Below, one piece after another: positions 38,391-47,130 of a DNA stretch of 64,000 bases. The DNA lies in the NCBI RefSeq assembly GCF_014107495.1, contig NZ_CP041969.1, positions 4,575,501 through 4,639,500 on the forward strand. Direction: 5' to 3'. Below the pieces are notes generated by a model. That model was not told the DNA's origin. It saw only the letters and a list, made by a program, of their open reading frames with translations, and did no database searches. Position numbers and translations under genes: made by a program. Each line of letters starts with the position of its first letter. The first letter of the stretch is position 1. The DNA comes from Cohnella cholangitidis (GTDB lineage: Bacteria; Bacillota; Bacilli; Paenibacillales; Paenibacillaceae).

Positions 38391-39371
38391 TTGGGCATAC
38401 GCATAACGGGCTTGCTTGCCGGAGTGATGCTTGTCGCGTTGTCTTTATGCGCTAGCATCGCATTCGGCAAGCAATCGATCCCCCTCACGACAGTGTTTCA
38501 TTCGTTGTTCTCCTTCGACGGATTGCGCGAGCATCTGATCGTTCAAACGGTACGCTTGCCGCGAGCCTTGATCGCGATGTCCGTCGGCGCATGCTTAGCC
38601 ATGGCCGGAAGCATCATGCAAGCCGTCACTCGCAACGCCCTGGCCGGTCCCGAATTGTTCGGGATCAACCAGGGTGCGGCGTTTCTTATCGTTATTCACC
38701 TTTACTTAATGGGAACCGTCAATCCCTCCGATTCGATTCTTTATGCCTACATAGGCGCAGGGGTTGCCGGCATTCTGATCTATGGACTGGGGACAATGGG
38801 CGCAAGCGGATTGACCCCGCTCAAATTAATACTGGCAGGGTCGACGATGAACCTGCTGCTAGGCGCGCTGACGCAAGGCATATTGGTGTTCGACGAGCAG
38901 TCGCTCGATACGATGAGGTTCTGGCTGGCCGGCTCGTTGACGGGGAGGAGCTCTGCATTGTTCTATCAGGTGGTCCCTTTCATGATTGCCGGTCTTATCG
39001 GAGCGCTGGCTTTGAGCAGGCCCATTAACTTGCTCAGCTTAGGCGAGGAGACGGCGCAGGGGTTAGGGCTTAGAACCAATTGGGTCAAGGCCGCGGCGCT
39101 TGTCGCGGTGATCCTGCTCGCGGGATCTTCGGTGGCGATCGCCGGACCGATCGGCTTCGTAGGCTTGGCCGTTCCGCATATCGCCCGTTATCTCGTAGGA
39201 GTGGATTATCGCTGGGTACTGCCTTACTCGGCCGTTCTCGGGGCATTGCTGCTCTTGCTGGCGGATATCGCCGCCAGATTCATCATCCCCGCCCAAGAAG
39301 TATCCGCCGGCATTATAACCGCATTAATGGGCGCGCCCTTCCTGATCTACTTGGCGCAAAGGAGGGCTTGA
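38391..39371 (+). CDS. FecCD-family siderophore permease (first)
   Basis: A 326-residue permease with about nine hydrophobic segments. TVRLPRALIAMSVGACLAMAGSIMQAVTRNALAGPELFGINQGAAF is the FecCD signature and GPIGFVGLAVPHIARYLVGVDYRWVLPYSA the ATPase-contact region. Start is TTG with AGGGAGG upstream, 11 bases after the binding-protein stop. It forms a channel with the next gene. Confidence 0.93.
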   Translation: MGIRITGLLAGVMLVALSLCASIAFGKQSIPLTTVFHSLFSFDGLREHLIVQTVRLPRALIAMSVGACLAMAGSIMQAVTRNALAGPELFGINQGAAFLIVIHLYLMGTVNPSDSILYAYIGAGVAGILIYGLGTMGASGLTPLKLILAGSTMNLLLGALTQGILVFDEQSLDTMRFWLAGSLTGRSSALFYQVVPFMIAGLIGALALSRPINLLSLGEETAQGLGLRTNWVKAAALVAVILLAGSSVAIAGPIGFVGLAVPHIARYLVGVDYRWVLPYSAVLGALLLLLADIAARFIIPAQEVSAGIITALMGAPFLIYLAQRRA

Positions 39372-39374
39372 CCG

Positions 39375-40388
39375 ATGCCGACGGCGGGTATTATCGCGAG
39401 AGGCAAAGGTTCCTTTCTCGGAATTTTGCTTTCCTTATGCGTTCTGAATCTAATCGTTCTGATCTTGCAGATGATTTTGGGGGATTTTCCCATTCCGGCG
39501 GCAGATGCGCTCAAATCGGTACTCGGAATGGGGAGCGAGAGATACGATCTGGTCGTCAATCGCTTCCGTTTTCCCCGGGCTTTGGTCGCTTTCTTGGCGG
39601 GAACGGGCCTTGCGCTCTCTGGCGTTATTTTGCAGGGGATTACGAGGAATCCGCTCGCCTCCCCGGGCGTGCTTGGACTGAACTCGGGAGCGGCGCTGGC
39701 CGCGGTGTCGTGCATGGTGCTGTTCCCGGATTTTCCGATTACGCTGTTGCCCTTCGCGGCATTCGCCGGCGCGTTCATGGCCGCCTTGGTGTCTTATTTC
39801 CTGGCTTGGAAAAAAGGGTTGTCGGCGGTCCGCCTCGTCTTGATCGGGGTAGGGATCGCGGCGTCGGCCGGCGCTTTCGTCAGCTTCCTGCTCACCTTCA
39901 GCGACTTGGCTCAAGCGAAGCGGGCGGTCATCTGGATGTCCGGCAGCGTTTACGGAAGAAGCTGGGAGCACTTCTGGCCGTTGCTGCCATGGTTGATCGT
40001 ATTGTTCCCGTCCGCGATGCTGTTTGCCAGACGGCTCGATGTCTTGCAGCTCGGAGATTCCCTTGCCATCGGCTTAGGCACCCGACTGGAGCGTTCGCGC
40101 GGCATCTTGCTGCTAATCGCGGTCGCATCGGCCGGAGCTTCCGTCGCAATGGCGGGAACGATCGGCTTCGTCGGCTTGATGGCGCCGCATCTATCCCGCT
40201 ATTTGGTCGGATCGAAGTCCCGCCGGCTAATTCCTGCGGCGATGCTGACGGGCGGTTTGCTCGTGATGCTGGCGGATTTGCTGGGACGTACCTTGGTTAC
40301 TCCGTTGGAGATCCCATGCGGGATTCTAATCGCGCTGATCGGCGCGCCCTACATGATTTATTTGTTAGTAAAGAAACGCAATGACTAG
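39375..40388 (+). CDS. FecCD-family siderophore permease (second)
   Basis: A 337-residue permease, partner of the preceding one: NRFRFPRALVAFLAGTGLALSGVILQGITRNPLASPGVLGLNSGAAL and GTIGFVGLMAPHLSRYLVGSKSRRLIPAAML. Only 3 bases separate it from the upstream stop. The unit ends without a FecE/FhuC ATPase, so an ATPase from another locus (YusV type in Bacillus) must power it. The nitroreductase gene follows 19 bases later and may belong to the unit. Confidence 0.93.
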   Translation: MPTAGIIARGKGSFLGILLSLCVLNLIVLILQMILGDFPIPAADALKSVLGMGSERYDLVVNRFRFPRALVAFLAGTGLALSGVILQGITRNPLASPGVLGLNSGAALAAVSCMVLFPDFPITLLPFAAFAGAFMAALVSYFLAWKKGLSAVRLVLIGVGIAASAGAFVSFLLTFSDLAQAKRAVIWMSGSVYGRSWEHFWPLLPWLIVLFPSAMLFARRLDVLQLGDSLAIGLGTRLERSRGILLLIAVASAGASVAMAGTIGFVGLMAPHLSRYLVGSKSRRLIPAAMLTGGLLVMLADLLGRTLVTPLEIPCGILIALIGAPYMIYLLVKKRND

Positions 40389-40407
40389 ATAGAGGAGCGT
40401 GCAGTCT

Positions 40408-40974
40408 TTGAGCGATGAAAATTACACTTATCCGGTGGCGGAGTTGCTGCGGAATAGAAGGACGATCCGGCAATTCAAAAGCGATTTCGTACCGTTAGAG
40501 CTATTGTTGGAGCTGTTGAATATCGCGAATTGGGCTCCGAATCATGGCCTTCGGGAGCCTTGGAGGTTCATCCTCTACCGGAAGGAAGCCCGAGCTACGT
40601 TCGCGGATGCGGTTATTCGCTCCATGTCGGCCGAGGATAGAGCTAGACTCGAGGCGCAGAAGAGGGACGACTATGCCAAAATTCCTTACCACCTCATAGT
40701 GGTCATGAAAGAAGATCCTAGGCAAAAGCAATGGGACGAGGATTACGGCGCGGCGTGCAGTTGGATCCAGAGCTTCCAACTGGCGGCATGGGAGCGAGGG
40801 CTTGGAGTGGTGTGGAAGACGAATAATTTCGTGTACTCTCCGCACTTTCGCGAAGCCGTCGGGGTACAGGCCGGAGAAAAAGTAGTCGGGGTTCTTCATA
40901 TCGGATATCCGGAGGTCATTCCCGAGCCGCGTCCAAGAACTCCGGCGGAGGAACGGCTAACCCTACATGGCTAA
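40408..40974 (+). CDS. Nitroreductase-family flavoprotein
   Basis: A 188-residue FMN-dependent oxidoreductase: PVAELLRNRRTIRQFKSDFVPLELLLELLNIANWAPNHGLREPWRFI binds FMN phosphate, and GAACSWIQSFQLAAWERGLGVVWKTNN with GVLHIGYPEV completes the fold. The frame begins at a GTG (40399) only one base from AGAGGAG; the TTG at 40408, ten bases from it, is the better start. It lies directly behind the siderophore importer, so a role as a ferric-siderophore reductase is possible but not shown. Confidence 0.88.
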   Translation: MSDENYTYPVAELLRNRRTIRQFKSDFVPLELLLELLNIANWAPNHGLREPWRFILYRKEARATFADAVIRSMSAEDRARLEAQKRDDYAKIPYHLIVVMKEDPRQKQWDEDYGAACSWIQSFQLAAWERGLGVVWKTNNFVYSPHFREAVGVQAGEKVVGVLHIGYPEVIPEPRPRTPAEERLTLHG

Positions 40975-40983
40975 TCTTTAGAC

Positions 40984-41036
40984 AAGGCTCCATCCGCATA
41001 CGTCGAATGAATTTACGACGCTGCGGATGGAGCCTT
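40984..41036. terminator. Long hairpin between convergent genes
   Basis: AAGGCTCCATCCGCA pairs perfectly with TGCGGATGGAGCCTT (15 bp), with an inner CGTCG/CGACG stem. There is no clear T-tract on either strand, so it is either a weak bidirectional terminator or a message-stabilising structure. Confidence 0.65.
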
Positions 41037-41049
41037 GAAATATTGGAAG

Positions 41050-41568
41050 CTACTTGTCCTTATATAACTCTCGCATCACATGTCCTAGCTCGGGAACGAT
41101 CAAGCGAGTCATCGCGAGACGCACCGCGCCGGTCGAGCCGGGCATCGAGAAGACGGCCGTCGTACCGATCGTTCCCGCGATCGCGCGGGACAGAATCGCG
41201 GCCGAGCCGATATCCTCGGTGAAGCTCAAAAAGCGAAAAATTTCGCCGAAACCGGGCATTTCCTTGACCAATCGATCGCGGACCGCCTCGTACGTCGTAT
41301 CCCTGCCCGCGATTCCCGTTCCGCCGTTAAGAAGCACGGCTTCCACGTTCGGGTTATCGGCGGCGTTCCGCAATAACCGGGAAATCCCTTCATACTCGTC
41401 CTTCACGATGGCGTACTCCGCAACCGTATGTCCGTTTTCCTCTAGCAGCTGGCGAATCAACTGCCCGCTCTTGTCCGTCTCCGGCGTTCGCGTATCGGAT
41501 ACGGTAATTATCGCGCATGCTACGCTAGCGGGTGCTTCCCGCCGATGTTGCTCTGTTGAAGTCGTCAT
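41050..41568 (-). CDS. moaB: Molybdenum cofactor biosynthesis protein B (MoaB/MogA family)
   Basis: A 172-residue protein of the molybdopterin adenylyltransferase fold: CAIITVSDTRTPETDKSGQLIRQLLEENGH, LLNGGTGIAGRDTTYEAV and FSMPGSTGAVRLAMTRLIVPELGHVMREL. It adenylates molybdopterin before metal insertion. No other moa/moe gene is in the window. An AAAGGAG lies about 11 bases from the ATG, a little far. Confidence 0.92.
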   Translation of the reverse strand: MTTSTEQHRREAPASVACAIITVSDTRTPETDKSGQLIRQLLEENGHTVAEYAIVKDEYEGISRLLRNAADNPNVEAVLLNGGTGIAGRDTTYEAVRDRLVKEMPGFGEIFRFLSFTEDIGSAAILSRAIAGTIGTTAVFSMPGSTGAVRLAMTRLIVPELGHVMRELYKDK

Positions 41569-41778
41569 GGGTAAGAGAGCTCCTTTTCGATATCTATAAG
41601 GTAATTTAATCCAATGAGTGAGTCGTTTTGTCCATTATACCGTGTATGGAACTGCTTATGGAATCCTGCAGCCTCCGCTCTTGACCGTCCGGCCGACGGA
41701 AGAGTAGCATGAGTAGAGGTCGCAACTCTTTAACGGTTTAGTCGGAATGAAATTAACCAACGAAGGGAAAGGGATTCG

Positions 41779-42753
41779 ATGAAATACAAGACAGTGGGCA
41801 AAACGGGGATCCAAGTATCGGAGCTATGCTTCGGGACGATGTCGTTCGGAGGGAATGCCGATAAGGAAACGTCCAAGAAGCTATTCCATCGTTGTTTGGA
41901 CAAAGGGATCAACTTTTTCGATAGCGCGAACGTATATAGCGATGGCGTAGCCGAAGAAATATTGGGCGAACTTATCGAAGGCAAACGGGACGAACTCGTC
42001 ATTACGACCAAAGCCGGATTCCCGACCGGTGCCGACCTTAACGCTCGGGGGGCTTCGCGCCGACATCTTCTCCTATCCGTGGAACAAAGCTTGAAGAGGC
42101 TTAAGACGGATCGGGTCGAGTTTTATTTTATCCACCGCTTCGATTCCTTGACCGCCATCGAGGAAACGGTTCGTACGTTGGACGACTTGCAGAAGCAGGG
42201 GAAAATTTTATATCCGGCCGTCAGCAACTGGGCCGCATGGCAGATCGCCAAAGCATTAGGCATCTCGGCCAAGGAAGGGTTAGCGGGATTCGAGCTCGTG
42301 CAGCCGATGTACAATCTCGTTAAGCGCCAAGCGGAAGTCGAAATTCTTCCGCTCGCGGAATCGGAGCAACTCGGAGTTATTAGCTATAGCCCGCTTGGCG
42401 GCGGTTTGCTGACCGGCAAATACGGGGTCGGCAAGAAACCGGCTTCCGGCAGGCTGGTGGATCAGAGCAATTACACGAAGCGGTACGAAGAGAGCATCTA
42501 TTACGACATCGCGGATAGATTCTCGGCCTATGCCCGGGAACGAGATGTTCACCCTGCTACGTTGGCGGTCGCGTGGGTGCTCGGCAACCCGGCGATCACG
42601 TCGCCGATTATCGGAGCGCGCAATCTCGAACAGCTTGAGCCGTCGCTTGCCGCGGTAGACCTCGACTTCACGTCGCAATGGAGAGAAGAAATTACGGCTC
42701 TGTCGATAGATCCGCCTCTGGCAACCGATCGCAGCGAGGAAGCGGGCCAATAA
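41779..42753 (+). CDS. Aldo/keto reductase
   Basis: A 324-residue (alpha/beta)8 NADPH-dependent reductase: GKTGIQVSELCFGTMSFGGNADKETSKKLFHRCLDKGINFFDSANVYSDG with the catalytic Asp and Tyr, VITTKAGFPTG with Lys, and YFIHRFDSLTAIEE with His. The C-terminal VAWVLGNPAITSPIIGARNLEQLEPSLAAVDL binds the cofactor. This is the YajO/YdhF-like branch acting on aldehydes and sugars; substrate not visible. AAGGGAAAGGG precedes the ATG. Confidence 0.93.
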   Translation: MKYKTVGKTGIQVSELCFGTMSFGGNADKETSKKLFHRCLDKGINFFDSANVYSDGVAEEILGELIEGKRDELVITTKAGFPTGADLNARGASRRHLLLSVEQSLKRLKTDRVEFYFIHRFDSLTAIEETVRTLDDLQKQGKILYPAVSNWAAWQIAKALGISAKEGLAGFELVQPMYNLVKRQAEVEILPLAESEQLGVISYSPLGGGLLTGKYGVGKKPASGRLVDQSNYTKRYEESIYYDIADRFSAYARERDVHPATLAVAWVLGNPAITSPIIGARNLEQLEPSLAAVDLDFTSQWREEITALSIDPPLATDRSEEAGQ

Positions 42754-42790
42754 TCGGGCAAGCCGATTTTTGGCAACGGGTTCAAATAGA

Positions 42791-42963
42791 AGGGGCTGAA
42801 CGACAAGGTCTAGTTAAAGACTTTGTCGTTCAGCCCCTATTTCAGTTGCAAACAACATTCACTTACAAAAAAAGTGCCTTCGTTGAGCTGCAACATCCTC
42901 GTTTGAAGAACGAAGGTCAAAAAAGTGCCTTGAATTCCCTTGCGATAGGGAAATCAAGGCACT
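42791..42963. repeat. Three consecutive hairpins with a direct repeat
   Basis: Hairpin 1 (42791-42839): AGGGGCTGAACGACAAGGTC with GACTTTGTCGTTCAGCCCCT. Hairpin 2 (about 42875-42917): CCTTCGTT with AACGAAGG. Hairpin 3 (42924-42963): AGTGCCTTGA..TTCCCT with AGGGAA.TCAAGGCACT. AAAAAAGTGCCTT occurs twice, opening hairpins 2 and 3. The stretch between the aldo-keto reductase and the next gene holds no ORF. It may be stacked terminators for convergent genes or an interspersed repeat. Confidence 0.7.
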
Positions 42964-43018
42964 AACGATATTACTGTATAAATCCGCTTATCCTTTTGCC
43001 GGCGAGGAATTGCTGCTC

Positions 43019-43510
43019 TTACACTTGCTCTGGATTCGAAGGTTGCTCGTTGCTCTCGATCGCTTCTTCCGCGGACGGAACAGTCGATTGCTCATGAGCC
43101 TCGGCTTTCACCGGTTCTTTCACCAATCGGTCCACGACGGCGGGAACGACTAAGGTCAGGGCATAAGCCAATGTCATCCACACCGAATAGGCATGATGTT
43201 GGCCTTCGTTAAAGGAGGTAAAGACCGAGTCCCGGTGCCATACGGTAAACGTGCCAAGCAACAATCCGATTGCGGCCGCAACGAATCCGAAGCGCGTCGC
43301 GGAGCCTCGTTCCTTAATTAGCCTGAGCCTTACGATCAAAGCCAACCCGATCAACAGAAGGAAGGATAACATCTCCAGCAGGAACAGGGACGATCCGAAA
43401 TAAGGATCCCCTACCTCGAGCACGACCCAATCGCCGAACAATAGGAAGAAGAGAGTAGGCACCGCCCATACCCCGATTCCTAATCCCGCCAATAGAAGTC
43501 CATTCCGCAT
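43019..43510 (-). CDS. Multi-pass membrane protein, function unknown
   Basis: A 163-residue protein with four to five predicted membrane segments (GLGIGVWAVPTLFFLLFGDWVVL, LLEMLSFLLLIGLALIVRL, GFVAAAIGLLLGTFTVW, VWMTLAYALTLVVPAVVD) and an acidic C-terminal tail (KAEAHEQSTVPSAEEAIESN). No family is recognised. AAAGGACGG lies upstream of the ATG at 43510. The same strand carries manA and the VOC gene upstream, with a 74-base gap. Confidence 0.8.
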   Translation of the reverse strand: MRNGLLLAGLGIGVWAVPTLFFLLFGDWVVLEVGDPYFGSSLFLLEMLSFLLLIGLALIVRLRLIKERGSATRFGFVAAAIGLLLGTFTVWHRDSVFTSFNEGQHHAYSVWMTLAYALTLVVPAVVDRLVKEPVKAEAHEQSTVPSAEEAIESNEQPSNPEQV

Positions 43511-43584
43511 GCCAATCCGTCCTTTCGAGATCCACTTAGTATGTCTGTCTGCTCATTTATTCGACAAATGGTGTCGATTTCCTC

Positions 43585-44556
43585 TTAAGGTACCAAGCTG
43601 CGCAGAACGGTCATCGAACCGTCGAGCGTATATTGGCCGAGGTTAGCCGGTAGCAGGAAGCAATCCCCGGCTTTGGCATCGACGAGGCCGCTGGACCAGC
43701 TAATGCTGCCGGATCCTTCGCAGACGATGACGATGACGAAGCTGTCGGCGGAAGTAGACAACGTCCATTGTCCCTGCACGACGCCTTTGTCCGTCTTGAA
43801 ATACGGAGAGGTCGCCAGCGTGAGCCATTCTCCCGGTTTCGCGCCGTCCGTGTCCATACGCGCAGCGCCGGAATCTTCATACGCGGTTACGTTTAAGGAA
43901 TCCTCGATATGCAACTCGCGGGGTTTGCCGTCTAACCCGGGACGATTGTAATCGTACAAGCGATAAGTCGTATCCGAATTTTGCTGGATTTCGGCAACGA
44001 CAACTCCCGCGCACAGCGCATGGACGGTGCCGGCCGGAATGTAGAACGTATCGCCGGCTTTGACGGACACTTCCTGCAGGCTGTCCATGATGCGGCTTTC
44101 TTCGATCGCCTTGGCCATCGCTGTCCGGTCGACGCCCGGCTTCAGCCCGTAAATGATTTTGGCATCCGGCTTGGCATCAAGCACGTACCACATTTCCGTC
44201 TTTCCGAGCTCGCCTTTCGGAAGCCCTTCGTACTGGTCGTTAGGATGAACTTGGATCGACAGGTCATCATTGCAATCAAGCAGCTTGATCAGCAAAGGAA
44301 AACGGCCGTTGCTCGATCCGCCGCCTTTCGTACCGAACCAGGTTGCACCGACGAGCTCGCGAATTTCGTCAAGCCCTTTGCCGGCCAATGCGCCGTTCGT
44401 GACATGCGACACGCCGTTCGGGTGATCCGCGATCATCCAGCCTTCGCCGATCGCGCCCGCGGGTACGTCGAATCCGAATTTTTCGAGGGCGCGTCCGCCC
44501 CACACTCTTTCTTTGAATTCCGGTTTAAAATGCAGTGGATAAGGTTGAATGCTCAT
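43585..44556 (-). CDS. manA: Mannose-6-phosphate isomerase, class I
   Basis: A 323-residue Zn enzyme converting mannose-6-phosphate to fructose-6-phosphate. PEFKERVWGGRALEKFGFD opens the protein; metal ligands are in LSIQVHPND, GKTEMWYVLDA and FYIPAGTVHALCAG. The C-terminal cupin half ends SITWSSGLVDAKAGDCFLLPANLG-like. The frame is open to 44616, but AGGAGGAA inside the end of the upstream gene fixes the ATG at 44556, one base past that gene's stop, so the two are coupled. Confidence 0.95.
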   Translation of the reverse strand: MSIQPYPLHFKPEFKERVWGGRALEKFGFDVPAGAIGEGWMIADHPNGVSHVTNGALAGKGLDEIRELVGATWFGTKGGGSSNGRFPLLIKLLDCNDDLSIQVHPNDQYEGLPKGELGKTEMWYVLDAKPDAKIIYGLKPGVDRTAMAKAIEESRIMDSLQEVSVKAGDTFYIPAGTVHALCAGVVVAEIQQNSDTTYRLYDYNRPGLDGKPRELHIEDSLNVTAYEDSGAARMDTDGAKPGEWLTLATSPYFKTDKGVVQGQWTLSTSADSFVIVIVCEGSGSISWSSGLVDAKAGDCFLLPANLGQYTLDGSMTVLRSLVP

Positions 44557-44557
44557 A

Positions 44558-44959
44558 TTATTTTGTTCCTCCTCGGGTAGTTTGGAAAAATTCGATAGCT
44601 TCGCCGTCAGGTCCATCGAAGAAAAAATACCGGCTGCCGTTAGGCAACGTCGTTATCGCTTCGTCGAGGCCGGCTAGGTTATAGGGGCGAACGCGTTCAT
44701 ATTCCGCCTCGATGTCATCGACGGCAAAGGCAACGTGATGCACGCGTCCCGCTTTGGCCAGCTCGCCCGTATAACCCTCGATTAACTCGACTTCCGTTTC
44801 CGAAGAGGATTCGAAAGACAGGAAAGCCAGCCGAATAACGCCGTTCGTATGTAATAGCGTCTCGGTATGCTTAAGACCGACGATATTCTCGTAAAAAGGA
44901 ATGGACTGTTCCAATGAGCTTACCATAATGCCGACGTGCTCGATTTTACGTACTGCCAT
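44558..44959 (-). CDS. VOC-family (glyoxalase/epimerase-like) metalloenzyme
   Basis: A 133-residue protein of two beta-alpha-beta-beta-beta units: RKIEHVGIMVSSLEQSIPFYENIVGLKH with a metal His, and VHHVAFAVDDIEAEYERVR plus SRYFFFDGPDGEAIEFFQTT with the second His and a Glu. The pattern resembles methylmalonyl-CoA epimerase, though lactoylglutathione lyase and dioxygenase relatives are also possible. GGGAGG fits the ATG at 44959 rather than the upstream in-frame start at 44995. Confidence 0.88.
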   Translation of the reverse strand: MAVRKIEHVGIMVSSLEQSIPFYENIVGLKHTETLLHTNGVIRLAFLSFESSSETEVELIEGYTGELAKAGRVHHVAFAVDDIEAEYERVRPYNLAGLDEAITTLPNGSRYFFFDGPDGEAIEFFQTTRGGTK

Positions 44960-45073
44960 CGCTATTAACCTCCCTATTTTTTCGCAATCCAGCAAGTATT
45001 AGTATCCGATATACCTGTCTGAATTGTCTACGACATAACGTTCCCCCTCCATCCCTTAGGCTGGAGGCAGCCG

Positions 45074-45651
45074 TTAACGCTTGTTCAACGCGATCAAGTA
45101 AGGTGATGCCGCCTTCTGAGGGAATCGATAAATAACGGCTTGGGCGATGGCGGGCGATAATTCCGCCGCCCAAGCTTCCACCGCATCCGCTTCCTCTCGT
45201 CCGCCTTCGTGGCCGGGATACACGACAACCGTAAGCGCTCCGCCGCTGCGCAGCAACCGCAGAGACGCCGCCAAAGCGGCCAAAGTTGTCGCCGGCTTCG
45301 TAATGACGTCGGACGATGCGCCCGGCAAGTAGCCGAGATTAAACATAATCGCCGCGATCCGGCCATGGAACGGCGAATCGATAACCTTTTCCATCGTCTC
45401 GTGTCCGGCATGAACCCATTTTACGGCGGAGAGAGAGCCGGGGGCGTCTTCCGCTTCCCATCTTGCCTTCGAATTGTCGAGCGCTTCGGCTTGGATGTCG
45501 AACGAGTATACCGTGCCGCGAGCGCCCACGGTTCGCGAGAGGAAGAGCGTATCCGATCCGTTGCCGGCCGTTGCGTCCACGACGGTTTCTCCCGGCTGGA
45601 CGCGCTCCTTTACCCAGCGCTGGCTTGGCTCAAGACAGAGAGAAAACCCAT
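45074..45651 (-). pseudogene. mnmM: tRNA-modifying methyltransferase YtqB/MnmM, frameshifted
   Basis: A class I SAM methyltransferase broken by one apparent base loss. The ATG at 45651, with AAGGGA upstream and one base after the ytqA stop, reads MGFLSVLSQA then a stop at 45612-45610. In the next frame the protein resumes as QRWVKERVQPGETVVDATAGNGSDTLFLS and continues normally through FDIQAEALDNSKARW, IMFNLGYLPGASSDVITKP and VVYPGHEGGREEADAVEAW to the end. YtqB (MnmM) methylates the wobble uridine derivative in tRNA. A GTG at 45580 could start a shorter product but would lose the first strand of the fold. Either a real mutation or an assembly error. Confidence 0.82.
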
Positions 45652-45652
45652 C

Positions 45653-46612
45653 TTATCGTCCCTTCCATGCTTTCCCTTGCCAGCTGTTGCGCCGAACGAG
45701 CTCGGCGTCGATGGCGTTCAGCACTTCCCATTTCTTCAAGCTCCACATCGGACCGATCAACAAGTCTCTCGGCGCGTCCCCCGTTAATCGGTGGACGATC
45801 ATTTCGGGCGGCAGCATCTCGAGCGAATCGACGACAAGCGACACGTATTCGTCCCGATCGAGAAAACGAAGCAACCCCTCGCGCCACTGGCGGACCATCG
45901 GGGTTTTGCGCATGAGATGAAGAAGATGGATTTTTATCCCTTGTACGTCCATACCGGCAACGGCTCGCACGGTATCAAGCATCATCTCGCGCGACTCGCC
46001 GGGCAGGCCATGAATAATGTGGGCGCATACGCGAATGCCCCGGGCTCTCAACCGATTCACCGCATCGGTGAAGCATTCGGTGTCATGGGCTCGGTTAATC
46101 AGCTCCGAGGTCGATTCATGAATCGTCTGCAAACCCATCTCGACCCACAAGTAAGTACGTTCGTTCAGTTCGGCTAAATAGTCGACGACGTCATCCGGCA
46201 AGCAATCCGGCCGGGTTGCGATAGACAACCCCACGACGCCGGGCTGCTGAAGGATGACCTCGTAATATTCTCGCAGCGTCTCAACGGGCGCGTAAGTGTT
46301 CGTATAGGCTTGGAAATAGCCGATGTACTTGGCTTCCGGCCATTTCAAGTGCTGTCGGTCCCGAATATGGTTGAATTGGGAGACGAGGTCGTCTCGCCTG
46401 CTCCCGGCGAAATCGCCTGACCCTCTCGTACTGCAGAAGGTGCAACCGCCCGCGGCGATGCTTCCGTCCCGATTCGGACATGTGAATCCCGCGTCCAGCA
46501 TGACTTTGAATATTTTATTGCCGAACGTTTCCCGCATTTCGTAGTTCCAAGTATGAAATCTTTTGTCCGCCCATAACAGCGGAGTGTGATTGTCCGTGTC
46601 CATCGTTGCCAT
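45653..46612 (-). CDS. ytqA: TIGR01212-family radical SAM protein (YtqA)
   Basis: A 319-residue radical SAM protein. RFHTWNYEMRETFGNKIFKVMLDAGFTCPNRDGSIAAGGCTFCSTRG holds the three cluster cysteines in the C-x(n)-C-xx-C spacing typical of TIGR01212/YhcC. AKYIGYFQAYTNTYAPVETLREYYE, SIATRPDCLPDDVVDYLAE and HIIHGLPGESREMMLDTVR follow. It stands directly before the methyltransferase gene, the same ytqA-ytqB order as in Bacillus, so both are likely in wobble-uridine modification. The first of two in-frame ATGs is used here. Confidence 0.93.
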   Translation of the reverse strand: MATMDTDNHTPLLWADKRFHTWNYEMRETFGNKIFKVMLDAGFTCPNRDGSIAAGGCTFCSTRGSGDFAGSRRDDLVSQFNHIRDRQHLKWPEAKYIGYFQAYTNTYAPVETLREYYEVILQQPGVVGLSIATRPDCLPDDVVDYLAELNERTYLWVEMGLQTIHESTSELINRAHDTECFTDAVNRLRARGIRVCAHIIHGLPGESREMMLDTVRAVAGMDVQGIKIHLLHLMRKTPMVRQWREGLLRFLDRDEYVSLVVDSLEMLPPEMIVHRLTGDAPRDLLIGPMWSLKKWEVLNAIDAELVRRNSWQGKAWKGR

Positions 46613-46766
46613 GATTGCATCCGCCCTTTACAGAAGTCGGTATTATTGTAGCGAAAATCCGGCCAAATTGCGAGGATAGCCGTATCCATTCCGAATTCCG
46701 ATCGATTCGTCGTTATTCGATTCGTATTTAACATCGAAAATCGGGCTAAAATATAGCGTTTTCAAC

Positions 46767-46795
46767 TTGCAATACCTAACATAAGGTGTTATATT
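46767..46795 (+). promoter_or_regulatory. Promoter of the 61-residue protein gene
   Basis: TTGCAA (46767-46772), a 17-base spacer and TATATT (46790-46795). The start codon is 130 bases further on, so the leader is long. The remaining sequence between 46613 and 46924 shows no gene or strong structure; ATAAGGTG occurs in it twice. Confidence 0.6.
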
Positions 46796-46924
46796 AAAAG
46801 TGCGCCAAATCAATAAACAAATCTGACATGGACCCACTTATCCACAACCTAATTCATACCATTTCCATATCTCGGGCAGTATAAGGTGCACAATCAAATT
46901 GAACCGATTGGAGAGGTGACTGTA

Positions 46925-47110
46925 ATGAATACAAGCGTACGCATTCCGCAAGGGGACGATACGGTAAAAATCGAGTTGACGGTTAAAGAGGCAATGGCAC
47001 TCGCGGGGGCTAAGTTCCCGAACAACCATAGCATCGAAATCTCGGCACGCAAGAAAATCAACAGCGTTATCGAAGATCACTACATCGAAGAGCACAGACC
47101 GGTTAACTAA
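46925..47110 (+). CDS. Small protein of 61 residues, function unknown
   Basis: Starts MNTSVRIPQGDDTVKIELTVKEAMALAGAKFPNNHSIEISARKK. The frame is open upstream to 46886 but GAGAGGTGA seven bases before the ATG at 46925 sets the start. The sequence is soluble, with beta-like first third and a basic middle. It has its own promoter and terminator, which supports a real gene. I do not recognise a family. Confidence 0.75.
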   Translation: MNTSVRIPQGDDTVKIELTVKEAMALAGAKFPNNHSIEISARKKINSVIEDHYIEEHRPVN

Positions 47111-47130
47111 GCAACGTCCATACGATAAGC

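Noticed and set aside
39080-40384. A 434-codon frame on the plus strand in another reading phase
   Set aside because: It spans the two FecCD permease genes, which are certain; the translation is Arg/Gly-rich with no domain.
44996-45073. CCTCCA/TGGAGG hairpin after the methyltransferase gene as a terminator
   Set aside because: The stem is only six base pairs and there is no T-tract in the direction of transcription.
45074-45580. Methyltransferase starting at the GTG at 45580 as a complete gene
   Set aside because: The start removes the first strand of the SAM-binding fold, whereas homologous sequence continues upstream in a shifted frame to an ATG with a proper ribosome site.
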